6,278 nt of DNA from Actinomycetes bacterium (GCA_021846485.1 JAJZWW010000206.1:1-6278), one strand, 5' to 3'. Counted from the first letter of the stretch, positions 1 through 6,269 are shown. Program-made: numbers and translations. The notes: a model not told the origin generated them from the sequence alone.

Positions 1-37
1 TCTACGCTTGTAGCGCTTGTGCAGCTCGGCTTTTCGT

Positions 38-58
38 ACTGTTCGTGCTGCGAACAGT
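38..58. repeat. Inverted repeat, 8-bp arms, 5-nt loop
   Basis: ACTGTTCG (38-45) and CGAACAGT (51-58) are exact reverse complements around TGCTG. The repeat lies about 40 bp upstream of the -35 box. It could be a protein-binding site for this operon or the hairpin of a terminator of a gene left of the window. No run of T follows the second arm, only a pyrimidine-rich stretch, which argues against a classical intrinsic terminator. The arms run GTTCG..CGAAC, the reverse order of the actinobacterial SOS box (CGAAC..GTTCG), so a LexA site is not supported. Confidence 0.6.
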
Positions 59-97
59 GACTACGACATCCCCTTCTTATCTCTTCAGCTCTTATAT

Positions 98-109
98 CTT
101 GACATCAAG
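98..109. promoter_or_regulatory. Palindrome over the -35 box, possible operator
   Basis: CTTGA (98-102) and TCAAG (105-109) are exact inverted arms with a 2-bp centre, and they cover the TTGACA box. A repressor bound here would block sigma contact. Part of the symmetry is given by the -35 consensus itself, so chance is possible. No regulator gene is present in the window to pair with it. Confidence 0.3.
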
Positions 110-127
110 TAGGCGAAGGACTAAACT
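99..127 (+). promoter_or_regulatory. Sigma70-type promoter for the transporter operon
   Basis: A perfect -35 hexamer TTGACA (99-104) is followed by exactly 17 bp and then TAAACT (122-127), which matches the -10 consensus TATAAT at four of six positions including the important A at 2 and T at 6. Transcription would begin near base 134 and run into the permease. It is the only promoter-like pair I found on the + strand ahead of the operon, and it sits in the AT-richest part of the window. Confidence 0.55.
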
Positions 128-144
128 AGGGGTTTTAGATCCAT

Positions 145-205
145 ATTTGGGACGTCTTAACGTTTTCCGCCGCCACGACGTGGGGTAGGAATGGGGGGCC
201 CAAAT
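145..205 (+). other. Possible folded element in the 5' leader
   Basis: ATTTGGG (145-151) is exactly complementary to CCCAAAT (199-205), and directly inside it ACGTC (152-156) is complementary to GACGT (177-181). The two helices would stack on the 5' side with a G-rich bulge (182-198, containing GGGG and GGGGGG) on the 3' side. It begins about ten bases after the inferred transcription start. It does not match a riboswitch class that I can recognise. Pairings of this size can arise by chance. Confidence 0.25.
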
Positions 206-487
206 GCGCGTTGGTATCGAGGCTGAGACTCCGAACCGATCTCTTGGTTGTGCGAGCCCTCGGGAACCGGGACACGTGCGTCACGGTGAGTTGTATGTCG
301 GCATGAAGTCCAGACCTCCTGGCATGGGGCACGCATTCTCCGCAGAACGTTTGGTCTTCAGGGGATCAGACTGGTATGAGTTGCGGTACGAAGGCGCTGG
401 TCAAGGCGACGCGGCGTGGATGGCTCTGGCAACGGAGTGCAGAACAAGTACCTCACGGGCCGCTTGTCGTCACCGCCATGACCGGGC

Positions 488-1546
488 ATGACGCCTGCCA
501 CGTCAGAAGGTCTGGAGGTCAGCGATGACCGAACAGTGCGCGGACCTGGTGAGCCAAGCTACCACTACCGAGCCGAGCCCCTCGCCGATACCCTCGCCCG
601 GCATAGACGCGCCTATCTGACCAAGGACCGCCTGGTTCCATATGCGGTGCCTGCGACGCTGGTGCTGCTCGCGGGCACGTTCTCGGTGCTGAAGCCCCAG
701 ACCTTCTTCACCCTGGGCAACGCGGAGACGATCCTCACGACGCAGAGCGTCCTTCTCGTGGTCGCGCTGTCGCTGACCGTGGTGCTCGCCGCTGGCGACC
801 TGGACTTGTCGATCGGCGGGATGATCGGCTTCACCGGGGTCCTCGTCGCCTGGCTGACGACGATCAACGGTATACCGATCGCGTTCGGTTTGCTCCTGTC
901 GCTGGCCGCCGCGCTTCTGGTCGGAGCGATCAACGCTGTGCTCATAGTCAAGCTCTCGGTGAATTCGCTGATTACCACGCTCGCGATGGGAACGCTCCTC
1001 GACGGCCTCTCCACCGCTTTCTCGAACTCCGAGACGCTTGGGAACATCCCGTCGCCGGTGAGCACGTTCGCCAACACGAGGTTCCTCGGCGTCGGGATCC
1101 CGTTCTGGTACGCGATCGCGCTCCTCGTGCTGCTCTGGTTCGTGCTCGGCCATACCCCAGGAGGCCGCTATGTGTACTTCACCGGAGAGGGACGCGAGGC
1201 AGCTCGCCTAGCCGGCATCCAGGTAGACCGCATCAGGATGGCCGCGATCGTCGTCTCCGCGTTGGGCGCCTGGCTGGCGGGGCTGATCCTGCTTGGGCAG
1301 ACGGGCTCCGCACAGGCGGGGGTTGGGGACTCGTTCCTCCTGCCCGCCTATGCGGCGGTCTTCCTCGGCGCGGCGACTATCAAGCTCGGCCGGTTCAACC
1401 CGCTCGGAAGTGTCGTCGCGGTGCTGGTGCTCGCCGTGGGGAGCACGGGGTTGCAGCTGTTCGGGCTGGCCAATTGGGTGACCGAAGTCTTTGACGCTGG
1501 GGTTCTGATCGTTGCTGTGGCCTTCGCCGCCATGGCCATCGCGTGA
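488..1546 (+). CDS. CUT2 (ribose/RbsC-type) ABC transporter permease
   Basis: Membrane subunit of a sugar-class ABC importer, expected to work as a homodimer with the ATPase encoded two genes downstream. It has 352 residues, about normal for RbsC/AraH-type permeases, with a cytoplasmic N-terminus of about 48 residues and then eight to ten hydrophobic segments (about 50-68, 87-104, 130-152, 160-175, 204-221, 252-270, 284-295, 306-327, 336-350). Family hallmarks are visible: AAGDLDLSIGGMIGF (101-115), the cytoplasmic loop with GEGREAARLAGI (233-244), and the final helices around LGRFNPLGS. The start is uncertain. ATG488 has no Shine-Dalgarno site, GTG536 is an in-frame alternative, and the best ribosome site (514-518) serves ATG525 in another frame. 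The binding-protein gene follows. The substrate cannot be read from the sequence. Confidence 0.94.
   Translation: MTPATSEGLEVSDDRTVRGPGEPSYHYRAEPLADTLARHRRAYLTKDRLVPYAVPATLVLLAGTFSVLKPQTFFTLGNAETILTTQSVLLVVALSLTVVLAAGDLDLSIGGMIGFTGVLVAWLTTINGIPIAFGLLLSLAAALLVGAINAVLIVKLSVNSLITTLAMGTLLDGLSTAFSNSETLGNIPSPVSTFANTRFLGVGIPFWYAIALLVLLWFVLGHTPGGRYVYFTGEGREAARLAGIQVDRIRMAAIVVSALGAWLAGLILLGQTGSAQAGVGDSFLLPAYAAVFLGAATIKLGRFNPLGSVVAVLVLAVGSTGLQLFGLANWVTEVFDAGVLIVAVAFAAMAIA
514..527 (+). promoter_or_regulatory. Strong RBS plus out-of-frame ATG at the permease start
   Basis: GGAGG (514-518) stands 6 nt before ATG525, ideal spacing, yet ATG525 is not in the permease frame. It opens a 31-codon frame that stops at TGA 618-620 and would read MTEQCADLVSQATTTEPSPS at its start. 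It may be a short leader peptide, the true permease start followed by a one-base frameshift, or a coincidence. Confidence 0.4.
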
Positions 1547-1614
1547 GCGACGCCGTCGGCGATGCGTCGCAACGGGCGACGAGTGCAGGAAGATCGAGAA
1601 GCAAGGGAAAGCAC

Positions 1615-1632
1615 AAGGAGGGGGCCACGTTG
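1615..1632 (+). promoter_or_regulatory. RBS that fixes the binding-protein start at TTG1630
   Basis: AAGGAGG (1615-1621) is a near-perfect Shine-Dalgarno sequence 8 nt before TTG (1630-1632). The TTG is in frame and places a positively charged n-region directly ahead of the hydrophobic signal core. The upstream in-frame GTG1543, which overlaps the permease stop as GTGA, has no such site and would add 29 hydrophilic residues. Confidence 0.75.
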
Positions 1633-2808
1633 AGCATCCGAATCAGAAGCAGTCGTGGTTTCAAGTTCAAGTTGGTCTGGCTGGTTGCGATCGCAGCCTC
1701 GCTGGCGATCGGCTTCGCGGGCTTTCCGGTCGGATCTGCCGGCGCTGCACGAGGCCACCGAAAGCTCGTCTCGGTAAAGCAGGCGCGCGCCGCCATCAAG
1801 TCGTACTCGAAAGTTCCGAAGTTCGTGCCGCCGGGCCCGCGGATCGACACGGCGAAGCTGAAGGGCAAGACGGTCATGGTCGTGTCGTTCGATCAAGCTG
1901 ATCCTGCATTGGCCGCCATCTCTCAGGCGATCCAGGAGGCGGGCCACGTCGCCGGGATCCACGTCGAGGTCCTCGACGGCCACACCACACCAACGGCGGT
2001 CGACCAGGACCTCCAGCAGGCGGCGAACCAGCACGTCGCCGCGGTCATTCTCGACGGTGTCGCCACGAACTTCATCCCCACCGGGCTGAGGGTGTTGAAG
2101 GTCGCCCACATCCCAGTTGTCGGCGCGATCGACGGCCAGCCGACGCGCAACGTGAAGGGTCAAGGGGGCGGGACCATGCTCTTCGGTGAGGCCTCGGGCA
2201 CATACGCAGAGGATGGTCGCCTGATGGCCGACACCGCCATCGTGACTGCAGGCAAGGCCCCGATCCGCGCCGTCGAAGAGACGTTCGACAACCCTGTCGC
2301 CACGGCTGCGATGCATGGGCTCAACAGCGTCCTGAAATCCTGCAAGCGGTGCAAGGTGACCACCGTGCAGACGATCACACCGGGCCAATGGTCGACGAAG
2401 GTTGCACCCACTACGGCGGCTGCCATCAACGCCACACCGAACGTGAACTATGTGTTCGCGATCGTGGACTCGATGGCGATATACGCCACCAGTGGCGTGA
2501 ACAGCGCCAACAAGTCGGCAAGCGTGAAGGTCGTTTCGAGCGACGGCTCGGGCTCCGGCCCCCTGTCGCTGGTCAAGTCGGGCGGTCCGTTCATCGCAGA
2601 CCCGGGGTTCTCGGACTCGTGGGTCGGTTGGCTCGCGCTGGACCAAGCAATGCGGGCAATGAGCGGGATGAAGCCCGGCAACCCCGTGGTGCCCGTCCGG
2701 TACCTGGCCAAATCCAACCTGAAGAAGATCTCGAACCTGAACAGCCAGGCCACACTGTTTGGCGTCGCCTACGTGAAGGGCTTCGAGCGCCTTTGGGGAG
2801 TGAAGTAG
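1630..2808 (+). CDS. RbsB-type sugar ABC transporter substrate-binding protein
   Basis: Extracytoplasmic binding protein that should capture the solute and deliver it to the permease. It has 392 residues from TTG1630, or 421 if GTG1543 is used. Residues 1-14 are basic, 15-35 form a hydrophobic core, and SAGAA (36-40) followed by RGH is a plausible signal peptidase I site. There is no cysteine in the signal region, so no lipobox, which is unusual for a monoderm binding protein. A linker of about 35 residues precedes the periplasmic-binding fold of the peripla_BP_4/RbsB type (about 77-390): KGKTVMVVSFD starts lobe 1, VAAVILDGV (136-144) and IPVVGAIDG (161-169) are core strands, and NYVFAIVDSMAIYA (273-286) and VKVVSSDGSGSG (299-310) belong to lobe 2. 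Its only two cysteines form a CxxC pair (C238, C241), possibly a disulfide. The ATPase gene starts 8 bp downstream. The ligand is unknown. Confidence 0.92.
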   Translation: MSIRIRSSRGFKFKLVWLVAIAASLAIGFAGFPVGSAGAARGHRKLVSVKQARAAIKSYSKVPKFVPPGPRIDTAKLKGKTVMVVSFDQADPALAAISQAIQEAGHVAGIHVEVLDGHTTPTAVDQDLQQAANQHVAAVILDGVATNFIPTGLRVLKVAHIPVVGAIDGQPTRNVKGQGGGTMLFGEASGTYAEDGRLMADTAIVTAGKAPIRAVEETFDNPVATAAMHGLNSVLKSCKRCKVTTVQTITPGQWSTKVAPTTAAAINATPNVNYVFAIVDSMAIYATSGVNSANKSASVKVVSSDGSGSGPLSLVKSGGPFIADPGFSDSWVGWLALDQAMRAMSGMKPGNPVVPVRYLAKSNLKKISNLNSQATLFGVAYVKGFERLWGVK

Positions 2809-2816
2809 CGGCAGCT

Positions 2817-4427
2817 ATGCCGTCGCCCCCAGCTCTCAGGGTGACCGAGGTCAGCAAGACCTTTGGCTCGACGCGCGCCCTCGATCGGGTCACTCTGTCG
2901 GTGGGTCGCGGTGAGATCCGCGCACTTCTCGGTCACAATGGCTCAGGGAAGTCCACGCTCGTCAAGATCCTCGCCGGGTACCACCGGGCGGACGAGGGCT
3001 CGCTCGAGGTGGGGGGAGAGCAGCTGAGCTTCCCGTTCACCGGGGCGGATCTGGTTCGCTGCGGGATGAGCGTCCTGCACCAAGACATTGGGCTCGTCCT
3101 GTCGCTGAGCGTCCTGGAGAACATCTGCTCTGGGGGGTTTCAGACCTCGGCGATCGGCCGGATCAAGTGGGGTGCAGAGCGACGAGCGTGCGCCGCGCTC
3201 CTCGAGTCCTTCGGTCTTGACGTCGGGCCGACAGTGCGGACCGGCGGGCTGTCGCAGGCGGAGCGAGCGATCGTCGGCATTGCACGGGCCTTCCGTCAGG
3301 CATCGGGGGGCGTGGCCGGGCAGCGCGAGCCGGCGATGCTTGTCCTCGACGAGCCGACCGCCTCACTCGGGAGATCTGAGGTGGAAAAACTCTTTGTCGC
3401 CGTGCGCGCCGCAGCGGCCCGAAGATGCGGAGTGCTGATCGTCACGCACAGCCTGACGGACGCGCTCGCGCTCGCCGACGAGGTGTCGGTGTTGCGCGAC
3501 GGCCGTCTTATAGCGAGCGAGCCAGTCGAGGGGCTGACCGAGGAGACGCTGTCAGAGCTCGTGGTCGGCAAGAGGATCACGTCGCGTACTGCCAGAGGGC
3601 GCGAGCTGGACCAGCCACCCCCCGCTCCCGCCACCGACCGGGCCACGTCGGGTGTGCTCCGCGTGGAGGACCTGGCGGGTGGCTCACTGGTGAACGCATC
3701 CCTCAGCGTGCGTGCTGGAGAGATCGTGGCGCTGACCGGACTCATTGGCGCAGGTCACGAAGAAGTGCCACCGATGGTCTTCGGGGCGCAGGTTGCCCGG
3801 GCGGGAAGCGTGTGGGTTGACGGTGTGAAGTACGAGCGCCGTACGCCCGCTCGCTCGAGGCGGCGAGGACTTGCGTTCGTCTCCGCCGATCGTCTGGGGG
3901 CGGGTGGCATCCAGACGGCGTCGCTCGGGGAGAACGTGAGCCTTCCCATCTTGCGGCGCGTGACTGGGCCGGGTGGCTGGATCCGCTCGCACGCCGAGCG
4001 GACCGAGGTCGAAAGGGTCCTATCGCGCTTCCAGGTGCGTGCGTCGGGAGCTGACGCGAGCTTCGGCTCGCTGAGCGGCGGTAACCAGCAGAAGGCCCTC
4101 GTCGGAAGGTGGATTGCCAGCGGGCCGACGCTGCTCCTGATGTGCGAACCGACCAGCGGGATCGACATCGGGGCAGTGGACGAGATGAGCGAGATCTTGC
4201 GTCAGTTCGCAAAGGACGGCGGGGCAGTGCTCTTCGCATCCGCCCAATATGAGGACATTGTCAAGATCGCGCATCGCGCGCTCGTTTTTGCTGGCGGGGT
4301 GGTCGTCGACGAGCTGGCGGGGGCGGCGCTCACGAGCGAGGACTTGCTGTTCGCGAGCCTAAGCACACCGGCTGCCGGCGCCTCGGCGCGACACGCGGCC
4401 CTTGCACCGCCTGTCAGGAGGACCTGA
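2817..4427 (+). CDS. RbsA/MglA-type sugar ABC transporter ATPase (two ABC domains)
   Basis: Cytoplasmic energy subunit of the importer, 536 residues, slightly longer than the usual 490-510. Domain 1 (about 7-250) is complete: Walker A GHNGSGKST (39-47), Q-loop Q89, signature LSQAE (145-149, a weak form of LSGGQ), Walker B MLVLDEP (174-180) and switch H211. There is a small Gly/Gln/Arg-rich insertion before Walker B (about 161-172). After a Pro-rich linker (266-273), domain 2 (about 280-515) has the lysine-less Walker A usual in this family (GLIGAGHEE, 308-316) and a canonical signature LSGGNQQK (419-426). Its Walker B is LLLMCEP: C443 (TGC, 4143-4145) replaces the usual Asp while E444 remains. 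ATG2817 lies 8 bp after the binding-protein stop; its ribosome site is weak (GGGGAG, 16 nt upstream), so translational coupling is likely. The frame is open to 2349, but that extension overlaps the binding-protein gene and is not coding. Confidence 0.95.
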   Translation: MPSPPALRVTEVSKTFGSTRALDRVTLSVGRGEIRALLGHNGSGKSTLVKILAGYHRADEGSLEVGGEQLSFPFTGADLVRCGMSVLHQDIGLVLSLSVLENICSGGFQTSAIGRIKWGAERRACAALLESFGLDVGPTVRTGGLSQAERAIVGIARAFRQASGGVAGQREPAMLVLDEPTASLGRSEVEKLFVAVRAAAARRCGVLIVTHSLTDALALADEVSVLRDGRLIASEPVEGLTEETLSELVVGKRITSRTARGRELDQPPPAPATDRATSGVLRVEDLAGGSLVNASLSVRAGEIVALTGLIGAGHEEVPPMVFGAQVARAGSVWVDGVKYERRTPARSRRRGLAFVSADRLGAGGIQTASLGENVSLPILRRVTGPGGWIRSHAERTEVERVLSRFQVRASGADASFGSLSGGNQQKALVGRWIASGPTLLLMCEPTSGIDIGAVDEMSEILRQFAKDGGAVLFASAQYEDIVKIAHRALVFAGGVVVDELAGAALTSEDLLFASLSTPAAGASARHAALAPPVRRT

Positions 4428-4431
4428 GTTG
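4416..4431 (+). promoter_or_regulatory. RBS that fixes the asparaginase-like start at TTG4429
   Basis: AGGAGG (4416-4421) lies inside the last codons of the ATPase gene, 7 nt before TTG (4429-4431). The ATPase stop TGA ends at 4427, so stop and start are one base apart (TGAgTTG), an arrangement typical of translational coupling. An earlier in-frame TTG4402 has no comparable site. Confidence 0.75.
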
Positions 4432-6078
4432 GGTGCCGACGCGAGTGCGGGCCGAGACCGAATTGCTGTGTTCGCCGGTCCGACCGCCACCATCTTGAAC
4501 TCAGCGACGCTGCAGGTGAACGAACCGCCGGTTCTGCGTCCGCAGCGCCTCGCGGCGCCGGCCGTCGTCTACGTGAAGGCGTTCAGCGGTCATCCCCTCG
4601 AGCGCGACGCAAGCGAGCTGTACGCGCCGCCTGACGGCTACGTGGACCAGGGTGGTGTTTTCCACACGGTCGACGAGGATCCTCCGGAGGGAGCGGAGCC
4701 GGTGTACAAGACGACGCTCGACCCTGACGGCGGGGTCTACCTGCTTCCCTACGTCGCGCGTCCCAAGACGGGTGGTTGCTGGGCGTCGGCGACGACGGCT
4801 GCCGCGCTGGCAGAGGACTACGCCGCTGAGGAGCTCCGCCAGACGCACTACCCGGACGCGGCGCGCGTGTACGAGGAGATCGACCGCTTGGGCCTCGACG
4901 TCGACGGCCGGTGTGGTCTCCTGACCGAGCTGGCCGACTTCGTGCACCTGCGGGCGATCCCGCCCGGCGGGTTTCGGACCAGCGAAGCAGCGTTCGGGGC
5001 CGGGCTGACCGCCCCGGAGCGGAACGGCCGGGATTATTTCGGCTACACCCCCGTCCCGTGCCGGGCTGAGCCGGGCCCGGACGCGCTTGTCCGCGCAACG
5101 AACCTTGTCCAGTCGACGCTCACGGAAGACCCCGGGGTGGTCGGTGCCCAGTGGCTGGAGGGAAGCCCGACGATCGAGGAGTCCTTGTACTGGCTGAACC
5201 TGCTCATCGACACGGATCGGCCGATCGTGGGTCACGCCGCCCAGCGCCCGCACGGCACGTTGGGTTCCGACGGCGGCAGGAACATCGTGGACGGAGCACG
5301 CTACATCGTGAGCAGAGTGTGGCAGGGCGAGGACGGGGGTGACACCGTCGGCGCAGTGCTGATCGCGGACCAGCGGATCTTCGCGTCGAGGGAAGTTGCC
5401 AAGACCGACGCGCGGCCAGGGAACTACGAGGCGGTGGGGGGGCACGGAGGTGTGTTGGGGTCCACCGGCGGCGCGTTCGGCGGCCCGGTGCTGTCGTTCC
5501 GCCCGACGAGGCGCCACACGCGCTACTCCGACCTGCGCCTGACTGTCCTTCCTGAGATTGTTGGGGGGACCCGGATCGATCCGGCGGGCGGGCGGCGGCG
5601 CGTGGAGGTGCGGGTGAAGGCCGGGGTGCGTCAGCTGGCGGCTGGGTGCGTCCCAGCCGTGAGGATCGTGAAGTTCGGGCGCTATGCGAGCCCGTGCTGT
5701 CCGGGGGGCGAGGTGGCCGAGTGGGTGGCCCATGCCTCGACGAGTCACCCGCTGGCCGGAGTGGTCGGAGAGGGCCAGAGCCCCTACGGGTGGCTCGACC
5801 CGGCCGCAGAGCGGGCTTTGCGGGAGGCAGCGTTCTCGGGCATGCCTGTTGTGAAGTGCGGTCGTGGCAACACGGGTGGGTTCGCGTCCCAGCAAGCTCC
5901 ATGGTTCGTACAGGGGAGCAACCTGACGTCGAGCAAGGCTCGCCTCCTCCTCATGGCCAGTATGCTCAAGCTCGGGTCGCTGCCAGTCGCCGCCGACCCT
6001 GCGGCTCCGACCGTCGTCGAGCTAGAGGCGACGGCGGCCGCCGTCCAGGAGTACCAGGCTCTCTTCGACTCGCACTGA
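4429..6078 (+). CDS. Long asparaginase-family amidohydrolase
   Basis: Cytoplasmic enzyme (no signal peptide), 549 residues against about 320-350 for ordinary asparaginases. The fold is recognisable from several motifs: IAVFAGPTATI (12-22) stands where TGGTI carries the first catalytic Thr; EGSPTIEES (244-252) stands where HGTDTLEET carries the second Thr and Asp; AQRPHGTLGSDGGRNIVDG (271-289) matches the AMRP..S.DG..N..DA block; REVAKTDA (321-328) keeps the catalytic-type Lys (K325); GMPVVKCGRGNTGG (471-484) and SKARLLLMA (502-510) match the C-terminal domain. Between the first two motifs lie about 220 residues, much more than the usual 75 or so, and the insert matches no domain that I know. 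From memory, other long asparaginase-like proteins share the EGSP form, but I cannot verify this. It is likely to hydrolyse an amide in the solute imported by the preceding genes; L-asparagine is not assured. Confidence 0.88.
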   Translation: MGADASAGRDRIAVFAGPTATILNSATLQVNEPPVLRPQRLAAPAVVYVKAFSGHPLERDASELYAPPDGYVDQGGVFHTVDEDPPEGAEPVYKTTLDPDGGVYLLPYVARPKTGGCWASATTAAALAEDYAAEELRQTHYPDAARVYEEIDRLGLDVDGRCGLLTELADFVHLRAIPPGGFRTSEAAFGAGLTAPERNGRDYFGYTPVPCRAEPGPDALVRATNLVQSTLTEDPGVVGAQWLEGSPTIEESLYWLNLLIDTDRPIVGHAAQRPHGTLGSDGGRNIVDGARYIVSRVWQGEDGGDTVGAVLIADQRIFASREVAKTDARPGNYEAVGGHGGVLGSTGGAFGGPVLSFRPTRRHTRYSDLRLTVLPEIVGGTRIDPAGGRRRVEVRVKAGVRQLAAGCVPAVRIVKFGRYASPCCPGGEVAEWVAHASTSHPLAGVVGEGQSPYGWLDPAAERALREAAFSGMPVVKCGRGNTGGFASQQAPWFVQGSNLTSSKARLLLMASMLKLGSLPVAADPAAPTVVELEATAAAVQEYQALFDSH

Positions 6079-6120
6079 GCTGGGGAAAAGGCCGCAATCT
6101 GGCCGAGTATCTCTAGATCG

Positions 6121-6231
6121 AAGCACTTCGTGCGCCCGACGGCCACCTTCGGGTTCGCGGTCACGGGCCAGTCGGTGGAGTCGGTCGTGGCCGAGTGGCA
6201 TGAGCGGCTGGCCGCGCTGCGCTCGCTGTGA
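6121..6231 (+). pseudogene. Coding-like fragment, 36 codons, no good start
   Basis: The frame beginning at 6121 has a G or C at the third position of 35 of 36 codons and ends at TGA 6229-6231. It reads as a plausible protein end, with FVRPTATFGFAVTG followed by an amphipathic helix (VVAEWHERLAALRSL). The signature stops abruptly on the left: the 14 codons from 6079 to 6120 show only about 8 G/C third positions. The frame is also open back to the asparaginase stop, being the same frame. GTG6130 with a weak GAAG upstream could start a 33-residue peptide. The best reading is the 3' end of a gene whose front was lost at a junction near 6115-6121; a lost C-terminal extension of the asparaginase-like protein is less likely. 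I do not recognise the family. Confidence 0.35.
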
Positions 6232-6269
6232 GGGGCGTGCTCACTGTGAGGGGCGTGCTCGCTTTGAGG
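6221..6269. repeat. Three 13-bp repeats at 18-bp spacing
   Basis: Copies of GCTCRCTKTGAGG lie at 6221-6233, 6239-6251 and 6257-6269, separated by an identical 5-bp spacer (GGCGT). The middle copy contains a perfect palindrome, CTCAC-T-GTGAG (6240-6250); the outer copies have one or two changes. The first copy covers the end and stop of the coding-like fragment, and each copy brings a TGA in the same frame. The array may continue past the window. Confidence 0.75.

Larger units (their letters stand above)
1..487. other. Upstream intergenic region and 5' leader
   Basis: I find no convincing gene in these 487 bases. The left 135 bases are AT-richer than the rest and hold an inverted repeat, a promoter and a palindrome, listed separately. 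From about 134 to 487 the sequence would be a leader of roughly 350 nt in front of the permease, long for a bacterial operon. An open frame at 204-491 ends in an ATGA overlap with the permease ATG, but only about 58% of its codons end in G or C, near background, and its C-terminal end is an Arg/Cys/His-rich string, so I do not call it. No tRNA, known riboswitch or terminator was recognised by eye. Confidence 0.6.

Noticed and set aside
194..266. Thiamine pyrophosphate riboswitch-like words: GGCTGAGA (221-228), GAACC then GATC (233-241), GGGAA (262-266)
   Set aside because: The words come in the right order, but the closing P1 helix is missing, the P3 region is absent, the U between ACC and GAUC is lost, and the UAAU loop motif is not there. 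The downstream genes are not known thiamine genes. A covariance search with the TPP model would settle it.
204..491. A 95-codon open frame in the leader, ending in an ATGA overlap with the permease ATG
   Set aside because: Only about 58% of its codons end in G or C, like the surrounding non-coding DNA and unlike the neighbouring genes, and its C-terminal end is a Cys/Arg/His-rich string. The overlap and a G-rich stretch ahead of its ATG are suggestive but not enough.
1543..1632. GTG1543 as start of the binding protein, overlapping the permease stop as GTGA
   Set aside because: It would place 29 hydrophilic residues before the signal peptide and has no ribosome site, while TTG1630 has AAGGAGG at good spacing.
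1348..2646. Long minus-strand open frame opposite the permease and binding-protein genes
   Set aside because: It is the antisense shadow of high-GC genes: Arg- and Asp-rich low-quality protein with no recognisable domain, while the plus strand encodes clear families.
4501..5895. Long minus-strand open frame opposite the asparaginase-like gene
   Set aside because: It is an antisense shadow with His/Arg/Pro-rich composition and no domain; the plus-strand frame carries clear asparaginase-family motifs.
6086..6130. Small hairpins after the asparaginase-like stop (GGCC..GGCC, CGAA..TTCG) as a terminator
   Set aside because: The stems are only four base pairs and no T-run follows, so an intrinsic terminator is not supported.
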